A stretch of DNA of 64,000 nt from Lachnospiraceae bacterium (GTDB lineage: Bacteria; Bacillota; Clostridia; Lachnospirales; Lachnospiraceae): assembly GCA_910576125.1 (NCBI GenBank), contig CAJTHM010000001.1:372001-436000 (forward strand), in the 5' to 3' direction. The position numbers and the translations under genes are program-made. The stretch's first letter is position 1. Every line of letters begins with the position of its first letter. The notes under the pieces were generated by a model, which worked only from the letters and a program-made list of their open reading frames with translations, was not told the origin of the DNA and did not search any database. This document shows positions 53,662 to 63,331 of the stretch, in pieces.

Positions 53662-56600
53662 TTACTTTCTATTCAGCCCGCCTGCCGCCTCCACAATTTC
53701 TTTCCCGGTCAGATACTTCTTCCCATTCTCCATGACCGCTTTCACCAGACGTTCCATCGCATCTTTATTCGCTTCAATTATGTTGATTGCCTCCTCCAAC
53801 TGTTCTGATAATATTCGGTTGATGAGCTCTTTTGCCTTTTGGTTATATTTAAGTTCTTCTGCTTCAATCACGGCCAAACCGATTTCTTCTTCATACATTC
53901 CGAACTTACACACCATATTCACAGCAATGCCCTTAGCACTATCTATATCGGAGGCCGCACCGGATGTCAGGCCATATTTATATACCATTTCGGCAGCTCT
54001 GCCTCCTAATGCAGCACTGATCCTCTCCAGATAATATTTTTGAGTCGAATCCCATCCCTCTGTTCCAAATTGCGTATATCCTCCGTGATTCCCTCTTGCC
54101 ACAATGCTCATATAAGTAGGCGTCCTGCCATAGTAGAGCTCAATCAGGACATGCCCTGCCTCATGATACGCGGTGCGCGCCCTCTCTCCGGGAGACCTGT
54201 CAACCCTTTCCTCCCCCAGAATACATCTCTCGAATATCTCATCAAACAAGTCGTCCTTAATGACCTGGCCTGACCGGATTCCCTCCCGCAAAGCTGCCTC
54301 GACTACTTTCTCGAGTTTTGCCGGAGCCAATCCCCTAGACCTGTCAACAATGCTTTTCACCATTTCATCCGAGATATCAAACCTGTCGCTCTGCTTTTTA
54401 ATGAGTCTCTCCAGCTGCAGCTTCCTTTCTTTTTCATCCAAAGTGCCCATCTCGAACAACCTGTCAAAACGACGTATGAGAGCAAAGTCAATTTTTTCTA
54501 TATAATTCGTAGCCGCCATGACAAATACCGGCTTGTCATCCCTGCTGATAAATCCATCCATCTCGACCAGCAACGCGTTCAGGATCGGATTCGGCACCGC
54601 TGAGTATTCCCGTTTTGTACCTATGGCCTCAATTTCATCAATGAACAGGATTGCAGGTGCATATTTTCTCGCAATACGAAATTCATCCTGTACTTTCTCA
54701 GAGCCTCCGTTAAACAACTCGCTTGCGCTGACGGACAGGAAATTCACCCCTGATTCCGCGGCCGCGACTTTTGCCAGAAGAGTCTTTCCGGTTCCCGGAG
54801 GGCCATACAGCAGAACTCCTTTCGGCTTCACGCCTGCTTTCTTATACTCCTTAGGTTTCCGGAGATATTGAATGAAAAATTCAAGCTCCCTTTTGAGATC
54901 CTTTGACACAAAAATATCATTCCAGCTTTTATTCGGACGCAAATCATCGGACAGCATCGCAGACTTATCCTCGGACTCCACCGCTGTTTCTAACTTGAAA
55001 TCGCAGAAAATGATACTTCCCACATTGGCTTTCGTGTCAAATTCTCTTTTGGTTCCATACGTCAGGACCTGATGCCTCTCTGTCAATGTCTCCATCACCA
55101 CCCGGCAGCATACATCCATGTAGGTTCTCTCCAGCTGTTTTCCAAACCTCTTGCTCTCGATAAATCCCGCGGCCCCTTTTTTCATAAGAGCATTCTTTTC
55201 TTTTTCCGTATAGTAATGTCCACGGATTCCGTCTAAAATATACACCGGAACTTCTTTATCTTCCTCTCGGAGCCTTAAGAAAACATCCCGTCCAATCGTC
55301 CTGACATCCTCAACATCCAGCTCGTTTTCCGCATTTTCAAGACCATGTATGTAATCGACAACTGCGAAAAGAACATTTTCTTTACGGATTATTTCCATGA
55401 ACCCTCTGATATCCGCAATGTTCCTCACGTTTACATTGTTATTTTTCATCTTTTCAGTCGGCGCATGTTCCACTGTCCCGAAGACAGGAATGACACAGTT
55501 CTTTTCCCCGAAATAGAAGTCTCTGATTTCCTCCGCGGTATCTTCAAAATCGCATCTCCATTCGATTCTTCTGACAATTCCGCTCTCATCCAGCCCCTGT
55601 TCTTCCTCTGCCAGTTTCAACAGTTCATACATTTCCTTACTGATGAGCTTGCCCGCCGCTTTGGAGGCATTTCTGGCATCTGCGCTTCCGCCCATGGAAT
55701 ATAATACGGTCCGGGCCAGATTTTCTTCTCCCCACGCTAATTCACAGCCATATTTCTTTTTTATTTTTATCAGCCGGTTCTTGATATCATTCTCCACCAG
55801 CTCATAAATTGCATCTGCCTTTAAATGATTCAGCATGATGACTGTGTGCGAAGACATTCTTGAAAGTATTTCCGGAGGAAAAAAGGGCTGTTTTGTTTCC
55901 AGATCCTTATCCTTCTCCAGCGCATCGATTATTACCTTATCCGAAAGCAGTGTAAGATTTTCATTCCGTGCGGCACCGTAAAGCTGTCTGCCCGCATTGG
56001 TGGTAAAGAAAATGATGGATTTTTTAAACGATACATCCCGTTTATTATATTTATCCTCACAGAATCCATCATCCAAAATCTGTAAAAACAGTCGTATGAC
56101 GCTGATATGCGCTTTTTCTATTTCATCAAACAAAAGGACGCATCTCGGATGTTTAGACACAATCTCGGTAAGTATGCCCGGTTCAGAATCCTTCCATGTC
56201 GACGCAAAACCAACCAATTCCTGTATGGCTTCCCTATTGGAATATCCTGACATATCAAACCGCCTGAAAGGAAATCCCAATTTAAAAGCAAACTGCTGTG
56301 CCATGAAAGTCTTCCCCACGCCCGGAGGTCCGGCTAAAAGATATACGCTTTTGGGTCCTCCCTTGTCCGGCTGCAGCCGGACTGTCAATTCCCTGTCAAA
56401 GTAGGCCGCTCTCAGCTTCTCAATGGCCGCGTCCTGTCCGACAACCTTATCCCGCAGTTCGCTTTCCACGGCTCCGGCCTGCATCAAAAGCTCCCGCATG
56501 GAAGGCTCCTCTTCCACGTCCTCAATTTCTGATAATTCCGGCTTTGGGTATGCCCGCAGCATCTGCGCCACAAAAGCTGATACGGCAGGCGCGTCATATC

Positions 56601-57189
56601 CAAGAGCATTTTTTGCCTCTTTGTCACGGTAAACAGCAGTCAGCCTGCTCAGATTTACATCTGAAAGACATATCTTCAGCTCTTTCCTGAGTTTCTCTGC
56701 CGCGGATGTTCTGGCATTTTCGCTCTCTGACTCTTTTATGATAGAAACATACCGCGACATGTCTTCCGCCGTCTTCCAGTATCCCACCGGCACAGCAAGA
56801 GCGTTTCTGTTACCGGCTAACCATTTGCCGTATTCTTCTTCATTATCCTCTTCTTCCTCCTGCTCTCTCATATCAGAAAAAGACTCCGGGTTATCTGCTT
56901 CAGACTCGTCACCGAAAGGCAAAAAGCCGTCTTCTTTCCAGCTCGCATCTTCCAGACAGTCGGCTCTCTCACCCAGATACACCAAATCCCCCAGATATTC
57001 TTCCGCTTCTTTTATGGCATACCGCAGGCTGCCGGGCACATCTTCCGCCTCATTCTCAAGCTCGCTCCGATATTCAAAACGGCGAAATTTCGAATTCGGA
57101 TACTTATTTGTCTGCTCGGAGCATTTCAACCATTCATTAAAAATTCCGGTCTTTCTCCCTCTTTTTACCGCATAAATCATTTTCTTCAT
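53662..57189 (-). CDS. hybrid-binding domain + ClpA/B-like AAA+ + FtsH-like AAA+/M41 metalloprotease
   Basis: 1175 residues from ATG 57189 (AGGAG 10 nt upstream). Residues 1-45 (YAVKRGRKTGIFNEWLKC) match the viroplasmin/RNase H1 hybrid-binding domain. An acidic linker follows. A ClpA/B-like AAA+ has Walker A AGPPGVGKT (286-294) and Walker B VLLFDEIEKAH (351). A receiver-like region (about 555-685) has PVYILDG and KKGAAGFIESK. An FtsH-like AAA+ has Walker A YGPPGTGKT (795-803), Walker B FIDEIEAIG (849) and a compact Arg finger RRFDR (906). The M41 zinc site is HEAGH (1009-1013), with Asp1081 in LTSGAASD. No membrane helix is visible, unlike FtsH. A start at 57246 would overlap the RNase H stop by one base. 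The role is unknown; see findings. Confidence 0.9.
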   Translation of the reverse strand: MKKMIYAVKRGRKTGIFNEWLKCSEQTNKYPNSKFRRFEYRSELENEAEDVPGSLRYAIKEAEEYLGDLVYLGERADCLEDASWKEDGFLPFGDESEADNPESFSDMREQEEEEDNEEEYGKWLAGNRNALAVPVGYWKTAEDMSRYVSIIKESESENARTSAAEKLRKELKICLSDVNLSRLTAVYRDKEAKNALGYDAPAVSAFVAQMLRAYPKPELSEIEDVEEEPSMRELLMQAGAVESELRDKVVGQDAAIEKLRAAYFDRELTVRLQPDKGGPKSVYLLAGPPGVGKTFMAQQFAFKLGFPFRRFDMSGYSNREAIQELVGFASTWKDSEPGILTEIVSKHPRCVLLFDEIEKAHISVIRLFLQILDDGFCEDKYNKRDVSFKKSIIFFTTNAGRQLYGAARNENLTLLSDKVIIDALEKDKDLETKQPFFPPEILSRMSSHTVIMLNHLKADAIYELVENDIKNRLIKIKKKYGCELAWGEENLARTVLYSMGGSADARNASKAAGKLISKEMYELLKLAEEEQGLDESGIVRRIEWRCDFEDTAEEIRDFYFGEKNCVIPVFGTVEHAPTEKMKNNNVNVRNIADIRGFMEIIRKENVLFAVVDYIHGLENAENELDVEDVRTIGRDVFLRLREEDKEVPVYILDGIRGHYYTEKEKNALMKKGAAGFIESKRFGKQLERTYMDVCCRVVMETLTERHQVLTYGTKREFDTKANVGSIIFCDFKLETAVESEDKSAMLSDDLRPNKSWNDIFVSKDLKRELEFFIQYLRKPKEYKKAGVKPKGVLLYGPPGTGKTLLAKVAAAESGVNFLSVSASELFNGGSEKVQDEFRIARKYAPAILFIDEIEAIGTKREYSAVPNPILNALLVEMDGFISRDDKPVFVMAATNYIEKIDFALIRRFDRLFEMGTLDEKERKLQLERLIKKQSDRFDISDEMVKSIVDRSRGLAPAKLEKVVEAALREGIRSGQVIKDDLFDEIFERCILGEERVDRSPGERARTAYHEAGHVLIELYYGRTPTYMSIVARGNHGGYTQFGTEGWDSTQKYYLERISAALGGRAAEMVYKYGLTSGAASDIDSAKGIAVNMVCKFGMYEEEIGLAVIEAEELKYNQKAKELINRILSEQLEEAINIIEANKDAMERLVKAVMENGKKYLTGKEIVEAAGGLNRK

Positions 57190-57245
57190 AATCTGATTTC
57201 TCCTGTCATCCTCATATGTCATATTGATGCCGGCAGCAATTGCCA

Positions 57246-58265
57246 TTATTCCGTCTGATTTCTAAATATAGGCCGGAATTTTCCGTCATATTTTTCTACT
57301 ACATATTTGACAAGATTTCTGGCATGTCCGGCATTTTTTCTCCTTTTATCTGCCTCAGCAGTAGCCGGAAATCCCTTGAATTCATCCGGTATGGCTCTGA
57401 AAACATTGAAATCTTGCTTTCGCTTTATTCCTATTCCGGTTTCGGCTTTCGCAAGGATATCCACTAAATCATTATAAATGGCATGTGGATATTTCTCCTT
57501 ATTAGCGACCCTGTACTGTTCCTTTTCGTCTTCGTCCTGCTTGTCTTTGACCTCGTGGCTGTCAATTTTTTTAAACGTTATGCCGTCATCCTTTAAAAAC
57601 CCATCTTCTTCTAATTTTTGTAAAAATTCTCTATATTTATAAGCAGCATCTCCCACTGCCGTATTTAAGTCTTTCCTATTGTCATAGCCCTGCTTTACAC
57701 CATCACGGTCATAAATAAGCAGAATATTCTTTAACTTTCTCTCTTTACAGCAGATTTCCAGCGATCGCATTGCCCCAAAAAGCTCGCCAACTGTTACATG
57801 GGATCCGGATACCAGGCCACTTTTTTCAAACCGGCTTTCAAAAGGGTATTCCTGTTCTTCTTTTTCACCGTCGCCATTGTACCTGACAATTTTATATTTT
57901 TTCCCGCCCTCCACCTCTTGTATTGCGCAGCTTTCAATGTAAGGCTTTTTTTCGTCTTTAAAAAAGATAATCAGACCATATGACGATATTGTATTATCCT
58001 TTGAAGTAAAACTCCCATCTGTATATATTACAGCATCATAATTTGCAGCGTCAAAGGTCTTGTAATGTTCTTCTATATATTCGTCCCACTTTCCCTTGCT
58101 GAATGCCTCAGCTTCTTCCTTATACACAAATCCCGGCGGATCAACGATTTGTCCCATTTTTTTTGCTGCATCCCGCGCATCCTCATAATCGTGATACTCA
58201 ACAAAATCAACATTCCCTTTCCATGTGAAGTACATTTCTATTTTCTCAGTCTTCTGTGTTCCCAT
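57246..58265 (-). CDS. RNase H-fold protein (viroplasmin/RNase HI family)
   Basis: 339 residues. The RNase H catalytic acids are all visible: Asp83 in YTDGSFTS, Glu161 in VGELFGAMRSLE, Asp186 in LIYDRDGV and Asp266 or 269 in YNDLVDILA. Residues 8-58 (MYFTWKGNVDFVEYHDYEDA, then PPGFVYKEEAEAF) look like a divergent hybrid-binding domain. It should cut RNA in RNA-DNA hybrids. The stop touches the frame of the AAA protease gene, so the two are one operon and RNase H is first. AGGAG precedes the ATG. The longer spacer before Asp266 (Lys/Asp/Glu-rich) is unusual. Confidence 0.88.
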   Translation of the reverse strand: MGTQKTEKIEMYFTWKGNVDFVEYHDYEDARDAAKKMGQIVDPPGFVYKEEAEAFSKGKWDEYIEEHYKTFDAANYDAVIYTDGSFTSKDNTISSYGLIIFFKDEKKPYIESCAIQEVEGGKKYKIVRYNGDGEKEEQEYPFESRFEKSGLVSGSHVTVGELFGAMRSLEICCKERKLKNILLIYDRDGVKQGYDNRKDLNTAVGDAAYKYREFLQKLEEDGFLKDDGITFKKIDSHEVKDKQDEDEKEQYRVANKEKYPHAIYNDLVDILAKAETGIGIKRKQDFNVFRAIPDEFKGFPATAEADKRRKNAGHARNLVKYVVEKYDGKFRPIFRNQTE

Positions 58266-58368
58266 TCTATGCTTTCTCCTCTCTGTTCGGTGTGGGATGG
58301 CAGCATCCCGCTCGCATCTGTATCATTATATCACCGTCTAACCTATTCTACAATCAATCATTTGAAAA

Positions 58369-58407
58369 GGGCATTTGGAAGCTCTTCTGCAGTTCTTCCG
58401 AATGCCC
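58369..58407. repeat. palindromic repeat, copy 2 (upstream flank of RNase H/AAA cassette)
   Basis: GGGCATTTGGAAG and CTTCCGAATGCCC form a 13-bp stem with one mismatch around a 13-nt loop CTCTTCTGCAGTT. It matches copy 1 at 53489 in arms and loop and lies about 100 bp before the cassette start. Confidence 0.7.
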
Positions 58408-58451
58408 TGAATATAATCGCTTATAATTCGCTGCCTGTTGAGGCAGATTCC

Positions 58452-60650
58452 TTACACTTTCTGCTCCTCCGCCGTAAGGTAACGGTCCACGATCTGCTGC
58501 CTGTATTCCCTGGACAGGGAGGCAAAGAAAGCGGAATATCCCGTGACGCGCACTACCAGATCCGGTTCGCTGGCAGGGTCTGCGTGGGCCCGCCTGATCT
58601 GCTCCTTTGTAATGCAGTTTAGGTTGATCAGAGTGCCTCCCATCTGCTCATGGGCATGAATCAGGGCCATCAGGGTATCCGCGCCGCCCTCCCTGCCCAG
58701 CATATCGGTATCGATGTCCAGGTGCAGGGGCGCGGAGTTGCCATAGCCCGGCTGGGTCTTGGCCACAGCGTTGGCTTTCAGCGTAGGCGAGAAACTGGCG
58801 ATGCCCTTTGCAAATCCCGGATCAGGCTCGGTGGAATGGGAAATCGGATCCCCGGCATGGCGGCCGTTGGGCGTGGCGGGCAGCTTCTCTCCATAGTAAT
58901 ACACGTCGCCGTGGGAGAACATGCCGGGAATGACTTTCAGGTGATGCTTCGGGGTAGGGCTGGACGTCACCATCTGTACATAGGTATCCCTGGTGCGGAT
59001 GGCCCATTTTTCTGCGGGGGAATCCGGCGCGCCGAAACGCGATATGCTGTTCAGCATCAGCCGGATATTCTCCTTTCCGGCAAAATCGCTCTTCACCGCA
59101 TCGTACATCTCCTGCCAGGTCAGACGCTTCTCCCTGACCACCCTCTCCTCGATGGCGGCAAAGGAATCCGCCACAGTAGCCAGAGCGATGCCGTCCACAT
59201 TCAGGCCTATGATGTCCACGCCGCCCTGGGCACAGTTCAGTCCCCGCTCGATGGGGCCGTGGCAGAACAGGTTCAGGACGATTTCCGGCGTATTGCGGGA
59301 GACCACCTCATAGTGCCAGTCATAGCTGTCCTTGTTGCAGTCCACCAGAATCTGCAGATGGCGGCAGAAATGTTCCCACAGGCCCTCCAGGCTGGGTTCC
59401 TCCTCCCCGGCCATCAAATCGTCAAGAGCATGGACCAATGCGAATGCCATGTTCAGGCGGGTGACGTCCTGGAGAGGGTATTCGATGCCGGGCAGCGCCG
59501 TCCAGTTGCAGCCTACTTTCGCCCGCATGCGCGCCAGTTCCATAGGATGGCCGTTCTTCGCAAAGCCCTCCTCGCAGCCCTTGGACAGGGAGAAGCATAC
59601 GCCGGAACCATCCTCCAGGATATACTCCACCGCCCGGCGCAGAAGTTCCTCGTCCATGCCCTCATAGACCCGGACTGCCAGGTTGTTGGGGATATGGATT
59701 TCATGGGTGGCCTGAAGAATCAGATAGGAGATTCTGCTGGTCAGACCACGGCTGCCGTCCGGAATCTGTCCTCCCACCTGACAGTAATGGGTATCATTGT
59801 ACAGCAGACTTGCCACGATCCAGATGGCCTCCTCATCCGACAGGGTGCCTGCTTTGGACTCTTTTTCATAATAGGGACGGAGCAGCTCGTCGATCTGCCC
59901 CAGGGCGCCTCCGGCATAATAAGTCCTGTCCACGCTCTGGAAATGGGCCAGGAACTGGCAGGCCTCCCTGAAAGTGCGGGGCGGCGCCTCCAGCAGGTTC
60001 TCGTTGATTTTCGCGATTTCCTGATAGTTGTTCCGATGGAACGCATCCTCCGCCTGAGCGGCCATCTCCCTTGCATAGTCCGCATGGCGCCTGACATACT
60101 CCAGCATGCCCAGCACCAGCTCTTCCTCGCCGTCATAGAAATCCGTGTCCGCCGGGGCGTTGAACTTTCTGTAATAGCGGATTTTGTCCAGCAGCCCCCT
60201 CCAGCCGAGGCGCAGACCGATGGTCATGTCGGGGCCTAAGTGGTTCATGGCTCCCACGCCGTTTTGATGGATGTCATACTTCTCATAGATTGCTTTCAAC
60301 TCTGCCGGGGCTTCGTCCCCGGGGCGCAGCCCGATATTGGCGAAGCGCTGGAACACACCGGCCCAGGCGCCGGCCAGGGCGCTGTCCGGATGGATGTAGG
60401 CCGGAATGGCGTTCATGAACCGCCGCAGGTTCCGGCCGATCATGCCGCAGCCGTAAACCATGCCGTCCTCGTGGGTCTCTGGAGCAAACTCCAGCTCGTT
60501 GAAGCAGATGAAGCCATGGTCGTCGATGTCGATATGGCCGCCGTAACGCTTCAGTTTCTCGTCATTGTAGTAGATCTTCGAATCGTGCATGGACCGGATG
60601 CGCTGCCGGACTTCTGACGAAAGCTCTACCCTTTCACTCATTGCAGACAT
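58452..60650 (-). CDS. glycyl-radical enzyme (PFL-like), atypical active site
   Basis: 732 residues. The C-terminal glycyl-radical loop is RVTGYSAFF with Gly704. The thiyl Cys is predicted as Cys381 in KVGCNWTALPG; characterised dehydratase/decarboxylase/lyase members have Cys-x-Glu here (GCVEP), and pyruvate formate-lyase has Cys-Cys, so the substrate class is not predictable. PNGRHAGDP is the usual conserved segment before the radical domain. It is shorter than most GREs (about 790-900). The activase gene is just upstream, 90 bp away, forming an operon. The enzyme is oxygen-sensitive and cytoplasmic. Confidence 0.88.
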   Translation of the reverse strand: MSAMSERVELSSEVRQRIRSMHDSKIYYNDEKLKRYGGHIDIDDHGFICFNELEFAPETHEDGMVYGCGMIGRNLRRFMNAIPAYIHPDSALAGAWAGVFQRFANIGLRPGDEAPAELKAIYEKYDIHQNGVGAMNHLGPDMTIGLRLGWRGLLDKIRYYRKFNAPADTDFYDGEEELVLGMLEYVRRHADYAREMAAQAEDAFHRNNYQEIAKINENLLEAPPRTFREACQFLAHFQSVDRTYYAGGALGQIDELLRPYYEKESKAGTLSDEEAIWIVASLLYNDTHYCQVGGQIPDGSRGLTSRISYLILQATHEIHIPNNLAVRVYEGMDEELLRRAVEYILEDGSGVCFSLSKGCEEGFAKNGHPMELARMRAKVGCNWTALPGIEYPLQDVTRLNMAFALVHALDDLMAGEEEPSLEGLWEHFCRHLQILVDCNKDSYDWHYEVVSRNTPEIVLNLFCHGPIERGLNCAQGGVDIIGLNVDGIALATVADSFAAIEERVVREKRLTWQEMYDAVKSDFAGKENIRLMLNSISRFGAPDSPAEKWAIRTRDTYVQMVTSSPTPKHHLKVIPGMFSHGDVYYYGEKLPATPNGRHAGDPISHSTEPDPGFAKGIASFSPTLKANAVAKTQPGYGNSAPLHLDIDTDMLGREGGADTLMALIHAHEQMGGTLINLNCITKEQIRRAHADPASEPDLVVRVTGYSAFFASLSREYRQQIVDRYLTAEEQKV

Positions 60651-60740
60651 TTTGCTCTTCCTTTCTCTTCCTGAAACTATATTCCACCGCCTTATGCCGC
60701 AGGGAGACCTGACCTTTTTTCCGAAGCTGTCCGGTGCCCC

Positions 60741-61691
60741 TCAGCGGGAATACCTGGCAGGAATACCCATCTTACGGAATTTCGCGCAGACCTCTTCGAC
60801 GGCATCCGGAGCGGGAACCCCGAATTTTTTCAGCTCCATGTCCAGAGAAGCCCTCTTCCCCTCTCCCAAACGATGGTATGCCAGGAATTCCACCGCCTCC
60901 AGCCGCAGGGGCTTCAGAATCTCCGCGATTTCCAGCATCTCATGGACATTTCCGGCAAGAGCGTTCCCTGCGCTCTGTGCGCCTTGTGCGCCCTCTTCCC
61001 CGGGAACATATGGAATCCGCACAATGATTCTGGCGCCCCGGTCGGACAGCATCCGGAGATTGTCGAGAATCTGTTCATTCCCCACGCCCGTCAGACATCT
61101 GTGGGTCTCACTCCGGGCCGCTTTCACGTCATACAGGAAAAGGTCCGCCAGGGGCAGGATTTCCTCGAACCGCTCAGAGGGCACGCACCCGGCTGTATCC
61201 ACTGCCGTATGGATGCCCGCCTCCCTGCACTGCGTCAGGAGCGCTTTCAGGAACTCCGGCTGGGTCATGCACTCTCCGCCGGAAAAGGTGACCCCTCCCC
61301 CTGAGCGGGCAAAATAGTCCCTGTCCTGCTCCAGCATGGAGAAAAGCTCTCCGGCAGTGACATTTCTGCCCGTCAGAGCCAGCGCCCCCGCAAAACACTC
61401 CCCCGCGCAGGCCCCGCAGCCCGTGCAGTTCCTGCGGTCGATTCTGTGGACGCCCTCTTCGTCCAGGACATGTGCCTTTCTGGGACAGACAGCAAAACAA
61501 GCCCCGCATCCGATACACTTTTCCGGCTGGAACTGTATCTGGGGCTCATATGTATAGGACTCCGGGTTGTGACACCAGACACACCGGAGATTGCAGCCTT
61601 TGAAAAACACAGTAGTGCGGATGCCCGGGCCGTCGTAGACGGAAAATGGCTGGACGTTGAAAATAGTTCCTCTCACTTCTCTGGGACTCAT
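60741..61691 (-). CDS. glycyl-radical enzyme activase (radical SAM)
   Basis: 316 residues. The radical-SAM motif is CNLRCVWC (CxxxCxxC) near residue 33-40, preceded by SVYDGPGIRTTVFFKG. Two ferredoxin-type clusters (CIGCGACFAVCP and CTGCGACAGEC) are inserted, as in activases of non-PFL glycyl-radical enzymes. GGGVTFSGGECM is the SAM-binding GGE region. It installs the radical on Gly704 of the enzyme encoded next. A GGGGG site precedes the ATG. Confidence 0.93.
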   Translation of the reverse strand: MSPREVRGTIFNVQPFSVYDGPGIRTTVFFKGCNLRCVWCHNPESYTYEPQIQFQPEKCIGCGACFAVCPRKAHVLDEEGVHRIDRRNCTGCGACAGECFAGALALTGRNVTAGELFSMLEQDRDYFARSGGGVTFSGGECMTQPEFLKALLTQCREAGIHTAVDTAGCVPSERFEEILPLADLFLYDVKAARSETHRCLTGVGNEQILDNLRMLSDRGARIIVRIPYVPGEEGAQGAQSAGNALAGNVHEMLEIAEILKPLRLEAVEFLAYHRLGEGKRASLDMELKKFGVPAPDAVEEVCAKFRKMGIPARYSR

Positions 61692-61812
61692 CGTGGCACC
61701 CCCTTATCTTAGTGCCCGAAGGGGATGCTGTCGGATTCCCCCGGGAGGTTTAACGTGCACATTTTTGATGCCTTTACTATATCACCTGGCATCCAAAAAG
61801 TAAATAGGTATT

Positions 61813-63315
61813 CTAAAATTGGAAATAAATAAATGTCGACGCGTCGTACTCCGGGCCATAGATGCCAAGAATCAGCACGGCGAAAATCAGGCCATAGTAG
61901 ACCAGCCAGCGGAACCAGATATTCTGCCGCGCCAGCGCTCCCTTGAAGTCCACTTTCTTCTTTTTCATGTAATCCACCGCCATCAGAAGAACAAGGCTGC
62001 ACAGCAGGACGAAGAAATTTTTCTCAGACAGAACTATGGTGTCGATGCCAAGAAGCGTATCCGGGTTAAAGAATTCAAAAAGACCAACGTTGGCAATACC
62101 GTGCCGGAGCATCCGCAGGGCAGCCGCGAAGCTGTCGGCCCGGAAAAAAAGCCATGAAAAGTCCACCAGCGCAAAAGTCACCAATCCCTGCAGCAGACGG
62201 TAGCTGCCGCAGCCCGTACGGATGCGCAGCCTTTCCCGCAGGCGGGCGCGGAAATCCCCGGTCAGCTCCCCCGCCGCCTGATACAGACCGTTGAGCCCTC
62301 CCCACGCCACGAAATTCCACCCGGCCCCATGCCAGAGACCGCTGACGGCAAATGTCAGAAGCAGGTTGCGGCATTTCTTCCACTTGCCGTGTCGGCTGCC
62401 TCCCAGCGGAATATAGACATAATCCCGAAACCACGCGGTCAGGGAGATATGCCAGCCGCGCCAGAAATCTCTGACCGTGGCGGCATAGTACGGGCTCTTG
62501 AAATTCTTCGTCAGCTCAAAGCCCATCACCCGGGCCGCGCCCACAGCGATATCGGAGTATCCTCCAAAGTCACAGTAAATCTAGAACGCGAAAAGGACGG
62601 TAGCCAGACCAATCTGCAGACCGGAATAACTGACATAGTCGTCATAAACTGCGTTGACCAGAATGGCGATGCGGTCCGCAATGACCAACTTCTGGAAAAA
62701 GCCCCAGCCCATCAGGAGCAGCCCGTTTTTTACCCGCTGAAAATCAAAAGCATGCGGTTCCTGCATCTGGCGCATGAGATTTTTGCTGCGCTCGATCGGG
62801 CCCGCCACCAGCTGCGGGAAAAACGAAAGAAACAGGGCATAGCGCAGCAGATTTTTTTCAGCCGCGACCTCCCCGCGGCTGACATCGAAAAGATAGCCCA
62901 GCGCCTGGAACGTATAAAAAGAAATGCCCACCGGCAAAAGCACGTCAAAGGCCGGCGGATTCAAGGAAATATGGAAAAAAGAAAATAATTTGACAATATT
63001 ATCGGTAACAAAAGCAAAATACTTGAAAAAGAACAGAATCCCCAGGTTCAGCGCCACGCATCCTGCCACGCACCACTTCCCTGCACGTTCCGCCCTGGCG
63101 CCGGATTGCTGCCTGGCCCTGGAGAGGAACAGCCCGCCGCCCCATGTAGCTATTGTCGAGAGCGACAGCAATAGCACATATTGGGGATTCCAGCTCATAT
63201 AGAAATAGTAGCTGGCCGCCAGCAGCCACAGATATTGGAACCGCCCGGGCACTAAAAAGAACACCAGGACAACAATTGGGAAAAAAATCAAAAAGCCCAC
63301 AGAATTGAACAGCAT
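61813..63315 (-). pseudogene. MBOAT-family O-acyltransferase (AlgI/DltB-like), interrupted by TAG
   Basis: About 500 residues if read through. Two same-frame halves (62581-63315 and the part ending 61813) are separated only by TAG at 62581-62583, where relatives have Gln in FAFQIYCDFGGYSDIA. The protein has about ten membrane helices and the active-site His in VSGLWHGAGWNFVAWG. These enzymes acylate cell-surface glycans and work with an SGNH-like partner, here the upstream gene. Translation could restart at GTG 62544 but would lose half of the membrane core. Confidence 0.85.
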
Positions 63316-63331
63316 GACAATGCCTCCCGAA

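Noticed and set aside
58650..60239. 529-codon plus-strand ORF opposite the glycyl-radical enzyme
   Set aside because: Antisense shadow in a high-GC gene; no motif and no ribosome site.
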